NCBI GenBank assembly: GCA_944358405.1
Contig: CALVQX010000020.1
Span: forward strand, 1 to 32,532
Direction: 5' to 3'
Length of the DNA stretch: 32,532 nt
Source of the DNA: an uncultured Bacilli bacterium
Lineage (GTDB): Bacteria; Bacillota_I; Bacilli_A; RF39; UBA660
The stretch's first letter is position 1. Every line of letters starts with the position of its first letter. Positions 1-8,439 of the stretch are shown piece by piece. The notes beneath the pieces were generated by a model, which did not search any database, was not told where the DNA came from, and was given only the letters and a program-made list of their open reading frames with translations. The translations under genes and the position numbers were made by a program.

Positions 1-296
1 GGTTGTTCTACTATTTTTTTCTCAGCAGACTGAGTTGGAGTAGCTGTAGGGGTAGCAGGTTTTGGTTGTTCTACTATTTTTTTCTCAGCGGCTTGAGTAG
101 GTGTCGTTGTTGGAGTAACAGGTTGTCCTTGAACTGAGGATGTTGGTCTTGGCGGAGTAATTATTATTTGGCTTGAAGCAGCTGTTGAGGTAGTTGGTTT
201 TGCTTGCATTGCTACTTTTTTCTCAGTGGGCTGAGTTGGGGTAGTAGGTTGATCTTGAGTTGTACTTGCTGGTCTTGGTGGAGTAATTATTATTTG
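1..296. repeat. Coding tandem repeats in the GspE-like tail
   Basis: A 26-base segment starting GGTTGTTCTACTA recurs at 1-26 and 64-89, a 63-bp period (21 codons). A second unit, GGAGTAATTATTATTTG, recurs at 154-170 and 280-296, a 126-bp period (42 codons, twice 63). On the minus strand these encode the AEKKIVEQPKP and IIITPPRP units. The periods are multiples of three, so the reading frame is kept. Confidence 0.85.
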
Positions 297-1784
297 ATTT
301 GGGTTAGTATTTCTTGTTTGTTCGGTAGTAGTTTTGTTTTCGGTATTTTGTGTGACTGCATTTATACGTTGACTATTTTCTTGTGTGGTTGGAGTTTTTA
401 CGACTTCTGTATGTTCCTTTTTTTCTGCTTTTTCTTGGTCTTGTTTGTTTTCTTCTGATTCTTCCGAACTTTCTGAATCGATATCTACTCCTTTAATTGC
501 TTTGGTTAATTCTGCTCCGTAGTCTGAATCGTCATTTCCACTTTCTGTTTCTATTTCAATTACTCTATATACTTCTTCAAAGCTAGTTTCACCTTCTAAT
601 GCTTTTCCAAGAGCATCTTGTAACATGGTAATTGTTTTGTCTGTATAAACCATTTTTGTTAATTCTTCTTTTTCTAGGTTTTCATTATTGATGGCATTTC
701 TAATTTCATCGTCTAATTCCAAAACTTCTTGAATAGCAATACGTCCCTTGTATCCTTTTCTACAGTGGTCACAACCTTTTGGATTTGCGTCCCAAATTTT
801 ATCGACTTGTTTGTTCATAAATTTTTTGAATACTTTCTTTTCATAGGGAGTAGTTTCTCTTTCGAAGCGACAATGAGTACATAGTTTTTTTGCTAGACGT
901 TGAGAAATAATTCCTGTTAAGGCAGTTGATAATAAGTAACGTTCTACATCCATATCTAGTAAACGTTCAATGGTTGACAAAGAGTTGTTTGTATGGATTG
1001 TTGATAAAACTAAGTGTCCAGTAATAGAGGCACGTACAGCAATTTGAGCTGTTTCTGAATCACGAATCTCTCCAATTAGAATTACGTTTGGATCTTGTCG
1101 TAGAATAGATCGTAGGGCAGCGGCAAAGGTCATACCAATTTCAGCATTGACTTGAACTTGATTCATTCCTTCAATGTTCATTTCGATTGGGTCTTCTACT
1201 GTAATAATATTAATTTCTGGTTTGTTTAGTCCTTGTAAAATCGAATAGGTTGTCGTTGATTTACCACTACCAGTAGCTCCAGTAACCAAGATAATTCCAT
1301 TTGGAACTCCCATCATCCTTTTTAGTTTTGCTAAATTCTTTTTATTAAATCCTAGGCTGTCAATTCCTTGTAAACTTCGACTATAGTCTAAGATACGGAT
1401 AACGATTTTTTCTCCTTCATTTAAAGGTAGACAAGATACACGCATATCTAGGTATTGATCTCCAAAATTTCCCTTGATAGCACCATCTTGTGGAAGACGG
1501 GATTCTGTTATATTCATGTTTGCTAATAATTTTAATCTGGTAGTTAAATTCCTTTCATAGGATTTTGGAATAAATGTATAATCTTGTAAATCTCCATCAA
1601 TACGAAATCTTACGACCATGCCATTTTCTCTCGGATCAAAATGAATATCTGATGTGTTCATTTTAGAAGCCGTAATAATGATATAATCAGCAATTTGAGT
1701 GATTGGTGTTTTTACAAAATCAAAGGCAACCATATTTGATTCTGTACCATCTTTTACGTTTCTTACATCCATTTGTTCTACCAT
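1..1784 (-). CDS. Type II secretion / type IV pilus assembly ATPase (GspE/PilB-like), 3' end outside window
   Basis: This would be the hexameric cytoplasmic ATPase that powers assembly of a type IV-like pilus or pseudopilus. Reading the minus strand from ATG at 1784 (SD AAGGGG) gives an N2E-like region, then a Walker A motif GATGSGKST, an Asp-box-like VEDPIE, a Walker B region LIGEIRD, and a four-cysteine zinc site (CTHC ... CDHC). The conserved core ends at about residue 410. It is followed by an acidic stretch and then at least 150 residues rich in T, P, Q and K with repeated IIITPPRP and AEKKIVEQPKP units, running off the window edge. Such a tail is not typical of the family. The large N1 domain of many GspE proteins is missing. 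It is divergent from two prepilin-like genes, which supports a pilus or pseudopilus role. Family is clear; the exact system (competence, adhesion or secretion) is not. Confidence 0.93.
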   Translation of the reverse strand, partial: MVEQMDVRNVKDGTESNMVAFDFVKTPITQIADYIIITASKMNTSDIHFDPRENGMVVRFRIDGDLQDYTFIPKSYERNLTTRLKLLANMNITESRLPQDGAIKGNFGDQYLDMRVSCLPLNEGEKIVIRILDYSRSLQGIDSLGFNKKNLAKLKRMMGVPNGIILVTGATGSGKSTTTYSILQGLNKPEINIITVEDPIEMNIEGMNQVQVNAEIGMTFAAALRSILRQDPNVILIGEIRDSETAQIAVRASITGHLVLSTIHTNNSLSTIERLLDMDVERYLLSTALTGIISQRLAKKLCTHCRFERETTPYEKKVFKKFMNKQVDKIWDANPKGCDHCRKGYKGRIAIQEVLELDDEIRNAINNENLEKEELTKMVYTDKTITMLQDALGKALEGETSFEEVYRVIEIETESGNDDSDYGAELTKAIKGVDIDSESSEESEENKQDQEKAEKKEHTEVVKTPTTQENSQRINAVTQNTENKTTTEQTRNTNPNQIIITPPRPASTTQDQPTTPTQPTEKKVAMQAKPTTSTAASSQIIITPPRPTSSVQGQPVTPTTTPTQAAEKKIVEQPKPATPTATPTQSAEKKIVEQ

Positions 1785-1870
1785 TATTTCAACCCCTTTT
1801 TGTTTACTTTTGTATGGTATTTTACTATATTTTATTATATAATAGTTTTATGAGAATAGCAAGGAGAGAG

Positions 1871-2443
1871 ATGATAAAAATGAGAAAATTAAATCGTAGT
1901 GGGTTCGTGTTGGTCGAAACTTTAGTAGTTTCTGTATTTGTTATGGTCATTTTATCTATTATGTACACAAATTTTTATCCCTTAATGGGTGAGTATGAAA
2001 AGAGAGAAGTTTATGATGATATTGATGGAAAATATGCTGCTTATTGGTTTAAAAGAATTATCCAATCTGATAGTTTTTCTTTCACTGCTGCGATGAATAA
2101 TGCTATTGCAAATCAGAAATACTATCAATTTCGTTGTAGTGATATCAGTGATCTTAGCAGTCAGAATTTGTGCAATAGTTTAATAACGAAATTTAATGTT
2201 TCTACAGATGGAGGTACTCCTCATATTTATTTAATTACATATAATACGGAAGAGTTCAAAAGTGTAGTGGAAGAAAATGAGGGAGAAAAATTTAGTGGCG
2301 GCCTTCAAGACTATATGGTGTTCTTGCCTAAGTATTTGATTCCTTCTTTAAATGATGCTTCCTATCGGATCGTCATTGAGTTTCATCGTACAAAAGACGG
2401 AAATGATTATTTAGCTTATTCTACAATTGAGGTGAAAAAATGA
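1871..2443 (+). CDS. Prepilin-like protein with N-terminal methylation motif
   Basis: A pilin/pseudopilin-type protein of about 190 aa. The start at 1871 is chosen because AAGGAG lies just upstream; the frame extends further back but that part overlaps the divergent ATPase gene. The N-terminus is a short basic leader MIKMRKLNRSG, then FVLVE, which is a type III signal with prepilin peptidase cleavage after Gly and the conserved Glu at +5, then a hydrophobic helix of about 20 residues. The globular part has no motif I recognise. The last four bases overlap the next prepilin gene (ATGA). It probably forms a minor pilin or pseudopilin with the divergent ATPase. Good confidence in the class, none in the exact role. 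Confidence 0.82.
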   Translation: MIKMRKLNRSGFVLVETLVVSVFVMVILSIMYTNFYPLMGEYEKREVYDDIDGKYAAYWFKRIIQSDSFSFTAAMNNAIANQKYYQFRCSDISDLSSQNLCNSLITKFNVSTDGGTPHIYLITYNTEEFKSVVEENEGEKFSGGLQDYMVFLPKYLIPSLNDASYRIVIEFHRTKDGNDYLAYSTIEVKK

Positions 2444-3036
2444 GAAAATTGAATAATAAAGGAATGACAGCAGTAGAAGTCTTGGTTTGTTTTGTCTTAT
2501 TAGTTATTATTGTAGTATCTATGTATACTACAGTATCAGCTTATAAGAATAAACAAAGCATTGAATCTTTTAAAGAAAAGATTTTTACTTACAAAAATTT
2601 GCTTACAAAAGATATCCAAGATGATTTGATTAAGACAGGATTAATTAGTGTTAATATTGTACAAGCCAGTTCTACATCTGAATTATTTGTCGTTGACATG
2701 ATGCTACGTGATGGTACTACAAAGCGTTTAAAAATTGTTCGAGAGCTTGCTTCTGATTATGATGATCCAGTAGATCCCGCAGAGGATCAAGATGATAATT
2801 TCATGATCAGCTATGGTTCAGTTGTAAATGGAACTGAAGATTTAATTGATTATCCAATTCCTGATTTGGGATATGGAGAAAATGCGAATGGTAGAAAAGT
2901 TTATGATTTTCGTATTAATAATGTAGATATTAACACAGACAATGGAATTCTAACTTTATATATTGGTTTTTATCATCCTGATTTTGGTACAAAATACGCA
3001 ATTGACATTATTTGCCCGATTAATGCTGCTTTATAA
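2440..3036 (+). CDS. Second prepilin-like protein
   Basis: A 198-aa protein starting MRKLNNKGMTAVEVLVCF. The basic leader, Gly at the cleavage site, Glu at +5 and a long hydrophobic segment are the class III signal of pilins and pseudopilins. Its start codon overlaps the stop of the previous prepilin gene in an ATGA arrangement, so the two are probably translationally coupled. The C-terminal domain is soluble and not recognised. The last six bases overlap the 3' end of the convergent ylbJ-like gene. Confidence 0.82.
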   Translation: MRKLNNKGMTAVEVLVCFVLLVIIVVSMYTTVSAYKNKQSIESFKEKIFTYKNLLTKDIQDDLIKTGLISVNIVQASSTSELFVVDMMLRDGTTKRLKIVRELASDYDDPVDPAEDQDDNFMISYGSVVNGTEDLIDYPIPDLGYGENANGRKVYDFRINNVDINTDNGILTLYIGFYHPDFGTKYAIDIICPINAAL

Positions 3037-3921
3037 ATGAATAAAAAGAATAAAAAAAATAACAGCTAGAATGGCTTGATAGATTCTTCCAAGAAGATAA
3101 TTATAGTAATGTATAGAAGTATCAGCAATGATACTTTTTACTTGCATGTGAATCGAGATTCCTCCAAAAGATATAAAGATAATAATTAATATGGCTTGAA
3201 GCATGGGATTAGCAATTAGAGGTGTTGAAAAAACTCCTTTAGTGAGATCAAATAATCCATTTAGAATTACATATTGTATGGGTGGTAGTGTCAAATAATG
3301 GTTGATACTTGCTACTATTAAATAAAAGAAAACAGATGTTCCATAAATATTTAGCAGCACTTTTACTGATGTATAAATAGCTTTGGAAAGTGAAGTGGAA
3401 AAATCTAAAGATGGTGTTATTTTAGTGGAGATGCTTTCTTTTCCTTTTGGATTCCAAAAAATACCTAAAATAATATTACTAAGAATCAAAGAAAATAAAA
3501 TTTTTAAAGTAAAAGTAGAATCAGGAAGAATTAAATTTACTGAACCCAAAATAAAAAGAGGATTAGGAAAATGAGTAAATTTAATTAAATAGTTTGCAGT
3601 CTTTTCAGAAATTAAATTTCGATTTAAGAGATCTGCTGTGTATTTTGCTCCACTGGGAAAACCACTAACTAAACTCATAAAAAAAACATAGAATATGCTG
3701 CCATTACAGTGGAATGTCTTCGATATTAGTTCAATTAAACCATAGTCGATTAGTAAATTTGAAAAGACAAAGAAAAGAAAACTAACAGGAAATAGTTTTG
3801 TAAAGAAAAGTTCTGTATATTCTAAAATGCTATTAATTACTAAATTTGAATTTTGTAAATAAATGATTAGCAAGGTTATTAATATAAATAAGATAATGAT
3901 TCTTTGATATTTTTTTTTCAT
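3031..3921 (-). CDS. ylbJ: YlbJ-like integral membrane protein
   Basis: A 296-aa protein with many hydrophobic segments (an N-terminal helix after MKKKYQR, and several more up to the C-terminus). The conserved loop SGFPSGAK and the downstream THFPNPLFILGS are characteristic of the YlbJ family, which is related to nucleoside-recognition (Gate) membrane proteins. In Bacillus, YlbJ is needed for normal sporulation, but family members also occur in lineages not known to sporulate, so it is not proof of sporulation here. The start at 3921 has GGAG upstream on the minus strand. It is divergent from a ylbL-like gene; ylbJ and ylbL are also close in Bacillus, which supports both calls. Confidence 0.8.
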   Translation of the reverse strand: MKKKYQRIIILFILITLLIIYLQNSNLVINSILEYTELFFTKLFPVSFLFFVFSNLLIDYGLIELISKTFHCNGSIFYVFFMSLVSGFPSGAKYTADLLNRNLISEKTANYLIKFTHFPNPLFILGSVNLILPDSTFTLKILFSLILSNIILGIFWNPKGKESISTKITPSLDFSTSLSKAIYTSVKVLLNIYGTSVFFYLIVASINHYLTLPPIQYVILNGLFDLTKGVFSTPLIANPMLQAILIIIFISFGGISIHMQVKSIIADTSIHYYNYLLGRIYQAILAVIFFILFIHL

Positions 3922-3962
3922 AAATCTCCATTTCTTTGTTATAATTAAACAAGGGTGATGCT

Positions 3963-4982
3963 ATGTTTAAAAAATTTTGTAAAGCAATTAAGGAAACGAT
4001 TGTTGAGGAATATAAATTTATTATTTTGCTGCTTGCTTTATATATTGTATTCACTTGGCCAGTAAATTATTATATTGTCATCGGTGGAGGTATCAGTGAT
4101 ATTGATAGTCGCATTGAGATTGTGGATGGCTATGATAGTAAGGGGAGTTTTAACATCTCTTATGTTACAGAATTAGAAGGGAGAGTAGCTACTTATTTAT
4201 TAAGTTATGTGATGCCTGATTGGAAAAGAGTAAATATGGATGATTACAAATATGACGAAAGTGAGAATATCGAAGACATAGAATTTCGAAGTGATCTGGA
4301 TTTAAAATCGGCAAATAGCACTGCTGTGAAACTAGCTTATCAATTGGCAGGAAAACAATATAAGGAGACAAATGTACAAATTTATATTACTTCGATCTTA
4401 GAAAATTTTGATACAAATCTCCAAATTCAAGATCAACTACTTTCAATTAATGATCAAAGTTTTTCTTCTGTAGAGGAGTATCGAACTTATTTACAAACAT
4501 TTAACAATGGAGAGGAAGTTTCAGTAAAGGTATTACGTAACGGGAAAGAAAAGGTCGTTACTTCCAAGTTATCTAAATTACAGGATCGAATAGTTTTGGG
4601 TGTTACTTTAGAAAAAGTTAGCGATTATGAAGTAAAACCAGATATTAACATTCAATTTCGCCCTGAAGAGTCTGGACCTTCTGGAGGGTTAATTACTACT
4701 TTAGATATTTATGATAAACTGACGGAAGAAGATTTAACTCATGGATTGAAAATTGCTGGAACAGGGACAATAGACGAAGAGGGAAACGTTGGGGAAATAG
4801 GAGAAGTAAAATATAAATTATTAGGTGCTGTTAGTGAAGATGCTGATGTTTTCTTAGTTCCTAAAGGAGAAAATTACAAAACATGTATGAAAGTACAAAA
4901 AGAAAAGGATCTAAAAATTCAGATTATTGGTGTTGCTACTTTAGAAGAAGCAATTGAAGCATTAGAAGCGTTAGAATCTTAA
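3963..4982 (+). CDS. ylbL: PDZ-domain Lon-like serine protease (YlbL/SepM family)
   Basis: A 339-aa membrane-anchored protease. One N-terminal membrane segment (FIILLLALYIVFTWPV, about residues 19-34) precedes an extracytoplasmic region, a PDZ-like domain (around residues 140-205) and a C-terminal Lon protease domain. The Lon-type Ser-Lys dyad is visible: Ser in ESGPSGGL and Lys in GEIGEVKYKLLGA, with the typical GLKIAGTGTI between them. The start at 3963 follows AGGGTGAT with a 3-base gap, and TATAAT lies a short distance upstream, so it probably has its own promoter in the 41-bp gap with ylbJ. A terminator hairpin follows. Confidence 0.9.
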   Translation: MFKKFCKAIKETIVEEYKFIILLLALYIVFTWPVNYYIVIGGGISDIDSRIEIVDGYDSKGSFNISYVTELEGRVATYLLSYVMPDWKRVNMDDYKYDESENIEDIEFRSDLDLKSANSTAVKLAYQLAGKQYKETNVQIYITSILENFDTNLQIQDQLLSINDQSFSSVEEYRTYLQTFNNGEEVSVKVLRNGKEKVVTSKLSKLQDRIVLGVTLEKVSDYEVKPDINIQFRPEESGPSGGLITTLDIYDKLTEEDLTHGLKIAGTGTIDEEGNVGEIGEVKYKLLGAVSEDADVFLVPKGENYKTCMKVQKEKDLKIQIIGVATLEEAIEALEALES

Positions 4983-4997
4983 ATACAAAAATAAATG

Positions 4998-5024
4998 AGG
5001 CTACTATAAAGTGGCTTTTTGTTT
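4998..5024 (+). terminator. Terminator after ylbL-like gene
   Basis: AGGCTAC and GTGGCTT pair over 7 bp (two G-U pairs) around a 6-base loop, followed by TTTTTGTTT. Confidence 0.65.
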
Positions 5025-5384
5025 CCCATAATTTCCCATTTTTTCTTAATTTTATTTACACAATTGATTACTAGAATGGAAACAAGAAAGGAAGGAAAAT
5101 AAGAAAGTTAGAATAGTTTATTTTAGCTTTTAGATATTCCCATAATTTCCCATATTGTTTTAATAATATTTACATAATTGATTGTTAGAATGGAATTATG
5201 AAAGGAGGAAAAATATAGAAGAGAGATTAGAAGTAATGTAATGTAAATGATGATAATAGATAAAATATCCCATAATTTCCCATAATTTTATGATTTTTTA
5301 TCAGTAATTATGGGGTATGATGAAGATAGAAAAGGAGGTATGTGTTATAAGATAGAAAAAAGGATACATAATAAAATAACATGA
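5023..5384. repeat. Three diverged modules headed by TCCCA direct repeats in a gene-free stretch
   Basis: The region 4983-5483 has no credible gene. CCCATAATTTCCCAT occurs three times, at 5025-5039, 5139-5153 and 5269-5283 (spacing 114 and 130 bp). In the first two copies it is followed by a conserved block (ATTTACA, AATTGATT, TAGAATGGAA) and all three carry a purine-rich, SD-like GAAAGGA/AAGGAGG about 60-65 bases on. None of the SD-like sites opens a real ORF; the third is followed by an ATG at 5340 with only 14 codons. On the complementary strand each head reads TGGGA-N5-TGGGA. Function unknown. Confidence 0.7.
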
Positions 5385-5483
5385 TAACTTGACATAGATA
5401 TTTACTTATAGGAAGGGAAGCGATAATTATAAGAAAATAGTCAAACGGTTAAAATAGTGTTATACTATTGGTAGGTGATGTTA

Positions 5484-6143
5484 ATGTATACTGTTTGCTT
5501 AGTTGAAGATGAAATTGATCTATCCAATCTTATCAAAACTTATTTAGAAAAGGCTGGCTATCAAGTAGTATGTTTTACTAAAGGAAATGATGCTATTCAA
5601 TATATTGGTAATAAAGTGCATTTATGGATTCTAGATATTATGCTAGGAGATGATGTCAATGGATATGATGTAATCAAAGCGATCCGAGAACAAGATGAAA
5701 ATATTCCGGTAATATTTACATCTGCTAGAGATCAAGATTTAGATAAAATTTTAGGACTAGAGCTTGGAAGCGATGATTACATAACAAAACCTTATTCTAG
5801 TAAAGAGCTTGTTTTAAGAGTAAATAAAATCATAAAACGAGTTTACAAAGACGCAACTAATAATGTGATTAATTATGATGAATATAATGTGGATTTAACA
5901 AGAAGAACTGTAAAAATTGCAGAAAAAGAAATTAAGTTAACTACATTAGAGTTTGATTTGTTAGTATTATTTTTAAATCATAAAGATAAATGCTTTTCCA
6001 GAGAAGAAATTTTGGATGCTGTATGGGGAAATGATTATTTTGGATCTGATAGAGTAGTAGATGACTTGGTACGAAGAATTCGTAAAAAACTTCCTAAATT
6101 ACAGCTTAGTGCCATCTATGGATATGGGTATCGGCTATCATGA
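5484..6143 (+). CDS. OmpR/PhoB-family response regulator
   Basis: A 219-aa two-domain response regulator. The receiver domain (about residues 1-115) has the acidic pair in VEDE, the phosphoacceptor Asp in LWILDIMLG, a conserved T/S site FTSA and Lys in ITKPY. The C-terminal domain (about 130-219) is a winged helix of the OmpR/PhoB type, ending RRIRKKL ... YGYGYRLS. The start at 5484 is favoured because AGGTGAT lies upstream; GTG 5475 and ATG 5478 are in frame but overlap the SD. It overlaps the histidine kinase gene by four bases. Target genes cannot be read from the sequence. Confidence 0.92.
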   Translation: MYTVCLVEDEIDLSNLIKTYLEKAGYQVVCFTKGNDAIQYIGNKVHLWILDIMLGDDVNGYDVIKAIREQDENIPVIFTSARDQDLDKILGLELGSDDYITKPYSSKELVLRVNKIIKRVYKDATNNVINYDEYNVDLTRRTVKIAEKEIKLTTLEFDLLVLFLNHKDKCFSREEILDAVWGNDYFGSDRVVDDLVRRIRKKLPKLQLSAIYGYGYRLS

Positions 6144-7417
6144 AATTTATACAAAGTAAACTTAGCCGTCAATTGATATGGCTTGTTGTATTCGCCTTTG
6201 TTCTCTTATTTATATTCTTAGGTGTAGTGCTACCAAAAATGTTAATACCAGTAGCAGAAAGTAATATTTATAGCTACTTAAGTGAGCCTTTAAAATTGAT
6301 GAATCGTGATGTTGATGATCAACTTTTGAATACAGAAGTCGCTTATATTTACGTTGTAGGCGATGAAGTTGCAGCAAGTGATAATATCAATAAAGTAATT
6401 GCAATTCACGATTTAGATAAATTATTAGAAAAAATTACAGACACTTACGGAAAATTTATATATAATCATAAGACTTATTACTACTATACTATTAAAAATG
6501 ATCAAGTCACCAAGATTGCCATCTCAAATGACAATTATATTAATAAAACGAAAGCAGCAATTCTTAGCGCCATCTTTCCAATAGTTTTAGGAACATGTTT
6601 ATTAATCGGATTGATATTAGTTCTTTGGTCTTCTTTTATAGTCCGGAAGATTGAAAAACTAAAAAATAAAATCGATAATATCGATAATCCTGATTATAAT
6701 CATAATGTTGATTTTGAGATTGATGATGAAATCAGATCTCTTGCTCTAGCTATTGAAGATATGCGAATTTCTCTTATTAATCAAGAGAAATATCGCAATC
6801 AAATGTATCAAAATATATCTCATGATTTTAAAACACCTCTCACCGTTATAAAATCATATATTGAAGCTGTTGAAGATAACGTAGAAGATGAAACGACTGC
6901 GTTGAATGTAATTAAACAGCAAACTTCCAAATTAGAACAAAAAGTACACTCACTTCTTTACTTAAATAAACTTGATTATCTCAAAGATTCCAAAGATATT
7001 AAGATTGTTCCTGTAAACATGGCAGAAATTATTCATTCTGAAGTTGAAAAGTTTAAGTTCCATCGAAAAGAGATTGATTTTATTATCGAAGTTGACAAGA
7101 AATCTAGATATTATGGGACTGTAGAAAATTGGGAAACAATTCTTGATAATCTATTGAGTAATTTTATGAGATATGCTAATACTACGATTAAAATTATTGC
7201 AAAACAGAACAAACTCATTTTATATAATGACGGGGAAAATATTGATAATGATTTTCTTGACGGAATCTTTACTCCGTTCCGTAAGGGAATCAAAGGTGAG
7301 TTTGGACTGGGTCTATCTATTGTAAAAAAGACGTTAAATTTAATGCATTATGATATTAAAATTAAAAATGAAAAAAAAGGCGTATCATTTATCATAACAA
7401 AGGAAATTCATAAATAG
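6140..7417 (+). CDS. Sensor histidine kinase
   Basis: A 425-aa membrane histidine kinase, partner of the upstream regulator (ATGA overlap). Two membrane segments (about residues 13-33 and 140-165) bracket an extracytoplasmic sensor of about 105 residues that matches no family I know. A HAMP-like linker follows, then the H box NISHDFKTPLTVIKSY, N box ETILDNLLSNFMRYA, a G1-like YNDGENI and G2 box GEFGLGLSIV. All core residues for autophosphorylation and ATP binding appear intact. The signal sensed is unknown. Its stop codon lies within the following terminator hairpin. Confidence 0.92.
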   Translation: MKFIQSKLSRQLIWLVVFAFVLLFIFLGVVLPKMLIPVAESNIYSYLSEPLKLMNRDVDDQLLNTEVAYIYVVGDEVAASDNINKVIAIHDLDKLLEKITDTYGKFIYNHKTYYYYTIKNDQVTKIAISNDNYINKTKAAILSAIFPIVLGTCLLIGLILVLWSSFIVRKIEKLKNKIDNIDNPDYNHNVDFEIDDEIRSLALAIEDMRISLINQEKYRNQMYQNISHDFKTPLTVIKSYIEAVEDNVEDETTALNVIKQQTSKLEQKVHSLLYLNKLDYLKDSKDIKIVPVNMAEIIHSEVEKFKFHRKEIDFIIEVDKKSRYYGTVENWETILDNLLSNFMRYANTTIKIIAKQNKLILYNDGENIDNDFLDGIFTPFRKGIKGEFGLGLSIVKKTLNLMHYDIKIKNEKKGVSFIITKEIHK

Positions 7418-7436
7418 AGTTTCCTTTGTTTTTTTT
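7396..7436 (+). terminator. Terminator after the histidine kinase gene
   Basis: AACAAAGGAAA (7396-7406) pairs perfectly with TTTCCTTTGTT (7420-7430), loop 13 bases, followed by a T tract. Confidence 0.85.
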
Positions 7437-7510
7437 CTGGAAAGCTAAAATTAAATTTATGATACATGATTAATTCTTTGTTTCTTGGTTATATTAATAA
7501 TGGTGATATT

Positions 7511-8296
7511 ATGCGTGTTTTAATTACAGGTGCTACTTCTGGAATTGCTTACACATTAGGAGCTCAACTAGCCAAAAGAGGTCATACGGTTTATTTTACA
7601 ACTCATACGGTAAAACAGTTACATACTTTAGAAAATAAGATGAAGAAAGATAAGATATCTGCTTTAGCTTTTAAAATGGATATTACGACAAAAGATGTGG
7701 AACTTGTCGATAAATTACATATTGATTGTTTCATTAATCATGCAGGAGTCGGTTATGGAGGCTCCCTACTTTATATGGATATAGATCATCTTAGAGAAAA
7801 TTATGAGACCAATCTTTTTTCTTCTTTTGATCTATTGAAAAGAGTCTATCATAATATGAAAAAGGAAAAAATTCCTGGAAAAATTTTTGTCATGTCTTCT
7901 ACAGCAGCTTATTTGCCAATTCCTTTTCTGGGTTGCTATACTTCTAGTAAAGCAGCAGTTTCTATGTTGGTTCGAACTATAAAAAAGGAACTAGATTATT
8001 TGAAGAGCGATATTTCTATTTCTTTGATTGAACCTGGAGCTTATCAGACAGGGTTTAATCAAGTTATGATTGAAAACAAGAGTGAATATTTAGATCCAGA
8101 AAGTGTTTTTTATCAGGATTTAGATAAGATTAATCATTATCAAAAAAATCTTTTTGCCATTCTTGAAAAGGAGGATTGGATGGATTTGGTCCAAGCAATT
8201 TTGAAAGAAATAGAAAAAGAACATCCTAAGTTTTTAATTCGTAGACCTTGGTATATGACGTTGTTTTTAAGATTTTCTTTTCTTTTCTTTGGATGA
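7511..8296 (+). CDS. Short-chain dehydrogenase/reductase (SDR)
   Basis: A 261-aa classical SDR. The N-terminal Rossmann motif is TGATSGIAYTLG (TGxxxGhG-like). NHAG corresponds to the NNAG motif with the first Asn kept and the second changed to His. The catalytic set is visible as Ser in VMSSTAAY and YTSSK (YxxxK). Start at 7511 follows GGTGAT; an upstream in-frame ATG at 7466 lacks an SD. It probably oxidises or reduces a small alcohol/ketone with NAD(P); the substrate is not predictable. It ends just before the NAD salvage cluster but has no operator copy of its own. Confidence 0.87.
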   Translation: MRVLITGATSGIAYTLGAQLAKRGHTVYFTTHTVKQLHTLENKMKKDKISALAFKMDITTKDVELVDKLHIDCFINHAGVGYGGSLLYMDIDHLRENYETNLFSSFDLLKRVYHNMKKEKIPGKIFVMSSTAAYLPIPFLGCYTSSKAAVSMLVRTIKKELDYLKSDISISLIEPGAYQTGFNQVMIENKSEYLDPESVFYQDLDKINHYQKNLFAILEKEDWMDLVQAILKEIEKEHPKFLIRRPWYMTLFLRFSFLFFG

Positions 8297-8334
8297 TTCT
8301 TAATTATTTAAATTTGAAATTTTAAAAAAAGATG

Positions 8335-8363
8335 TTGACAAATTCATATGATATTAATATAAT
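8335..8363 (+). promoter_or_regulatory. Sigma-A promoter of pncA
   Basis: Consensus TTGACA at 8335-8340 and TATAAT at 8358-8363 with a 17-bp spacer. The -10 box lies inside the palindrome at 8350-8372, an arrangement typical of repression. Confidence 0.88.
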
Positions 8364-8372
8364 GTTAATAAC
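8350..8372. promoter_or_regulatory. Putative NrtR operator at the pncA promoter
   Basis: GATATTAA-N7-TTAATAAC, an inverted repeat with 7 of 8 arm positions symmetric and the -10 box TATAAT in its centre. A near-identical palindrome sits in the same place at the 17609-17637 promoter. Assignment to NrtR is inferred from the NAD gene context and the nrtR-like gene at 22159. Confidence 0.75.
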
Positions 8373-8392
8373 AAGCGAGGAAAAGCTTGTTA
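8369..8392 (+). promoter_or_regulatory. 5'-terminal hairpin in the pncA leader
   Basis: TAACAAGC pairs with GCTTGTTA (8 bp) around the loop GAGGAAAA. The expected transcription start is near 8370, so the stem would form at the very 5' end of the mRNA. It could stabilise the transcript; no known riboswitch fold is recognised. Confidence 0.5.
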
Positions 8393-8405
8393 AAAAACAC
8401 ATTTT

Positions 8406-8428
8406 GTTATTAATAGAATATAAATAAG
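8406..8428. promoter_or_regulatory. RBS-proximal operator-like element upstream of pncA
   Basis: GTTATTAA-N7-TAAATAAG directly precedes the SD GAGGAG. It has the same 8-7-8 layout as the promoter operator with a weaker right arm. Whether it acts as DNA or RNA is unknown. Confidence 0.5.
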
Positions 8429-8439
8429 AGGAGATAAGT

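Noticed and set aside
1-296. CRISPR-like direct repeats
   Set aside because: The repeats are in frame, have periods that are multiples of three without constant spacers, and encode protein repeats in the ATPase tail; no cas genes are present.
204-458. 84-aa plus-strand ORF at the window start
   Set aside because: It is a low-complexity Phe/Cys/Trp-rich shadow of the repetitive tail of the minus-strand ATPase.
3833-4054. 73-aa minus-strand ORF over the ylbJ/ylbL junction
   Set aside because: It overlaps the start of both recognised genes and shows no family features or SD.
5340-5384. 14-codon ORF after a good SD in the gene-free stretch
   Set aside because: Too short to support as a gene, and the other two copies of the module have no matching ORF.
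5394-5480. TTGACA at about 5399 as the -35 box of the response-regulator promoter
   Set aside because: No acceptable -10 box lies 16-18 bp downstream; a TATACT near 5461 lacks a good -35, so I did not list a promoter.
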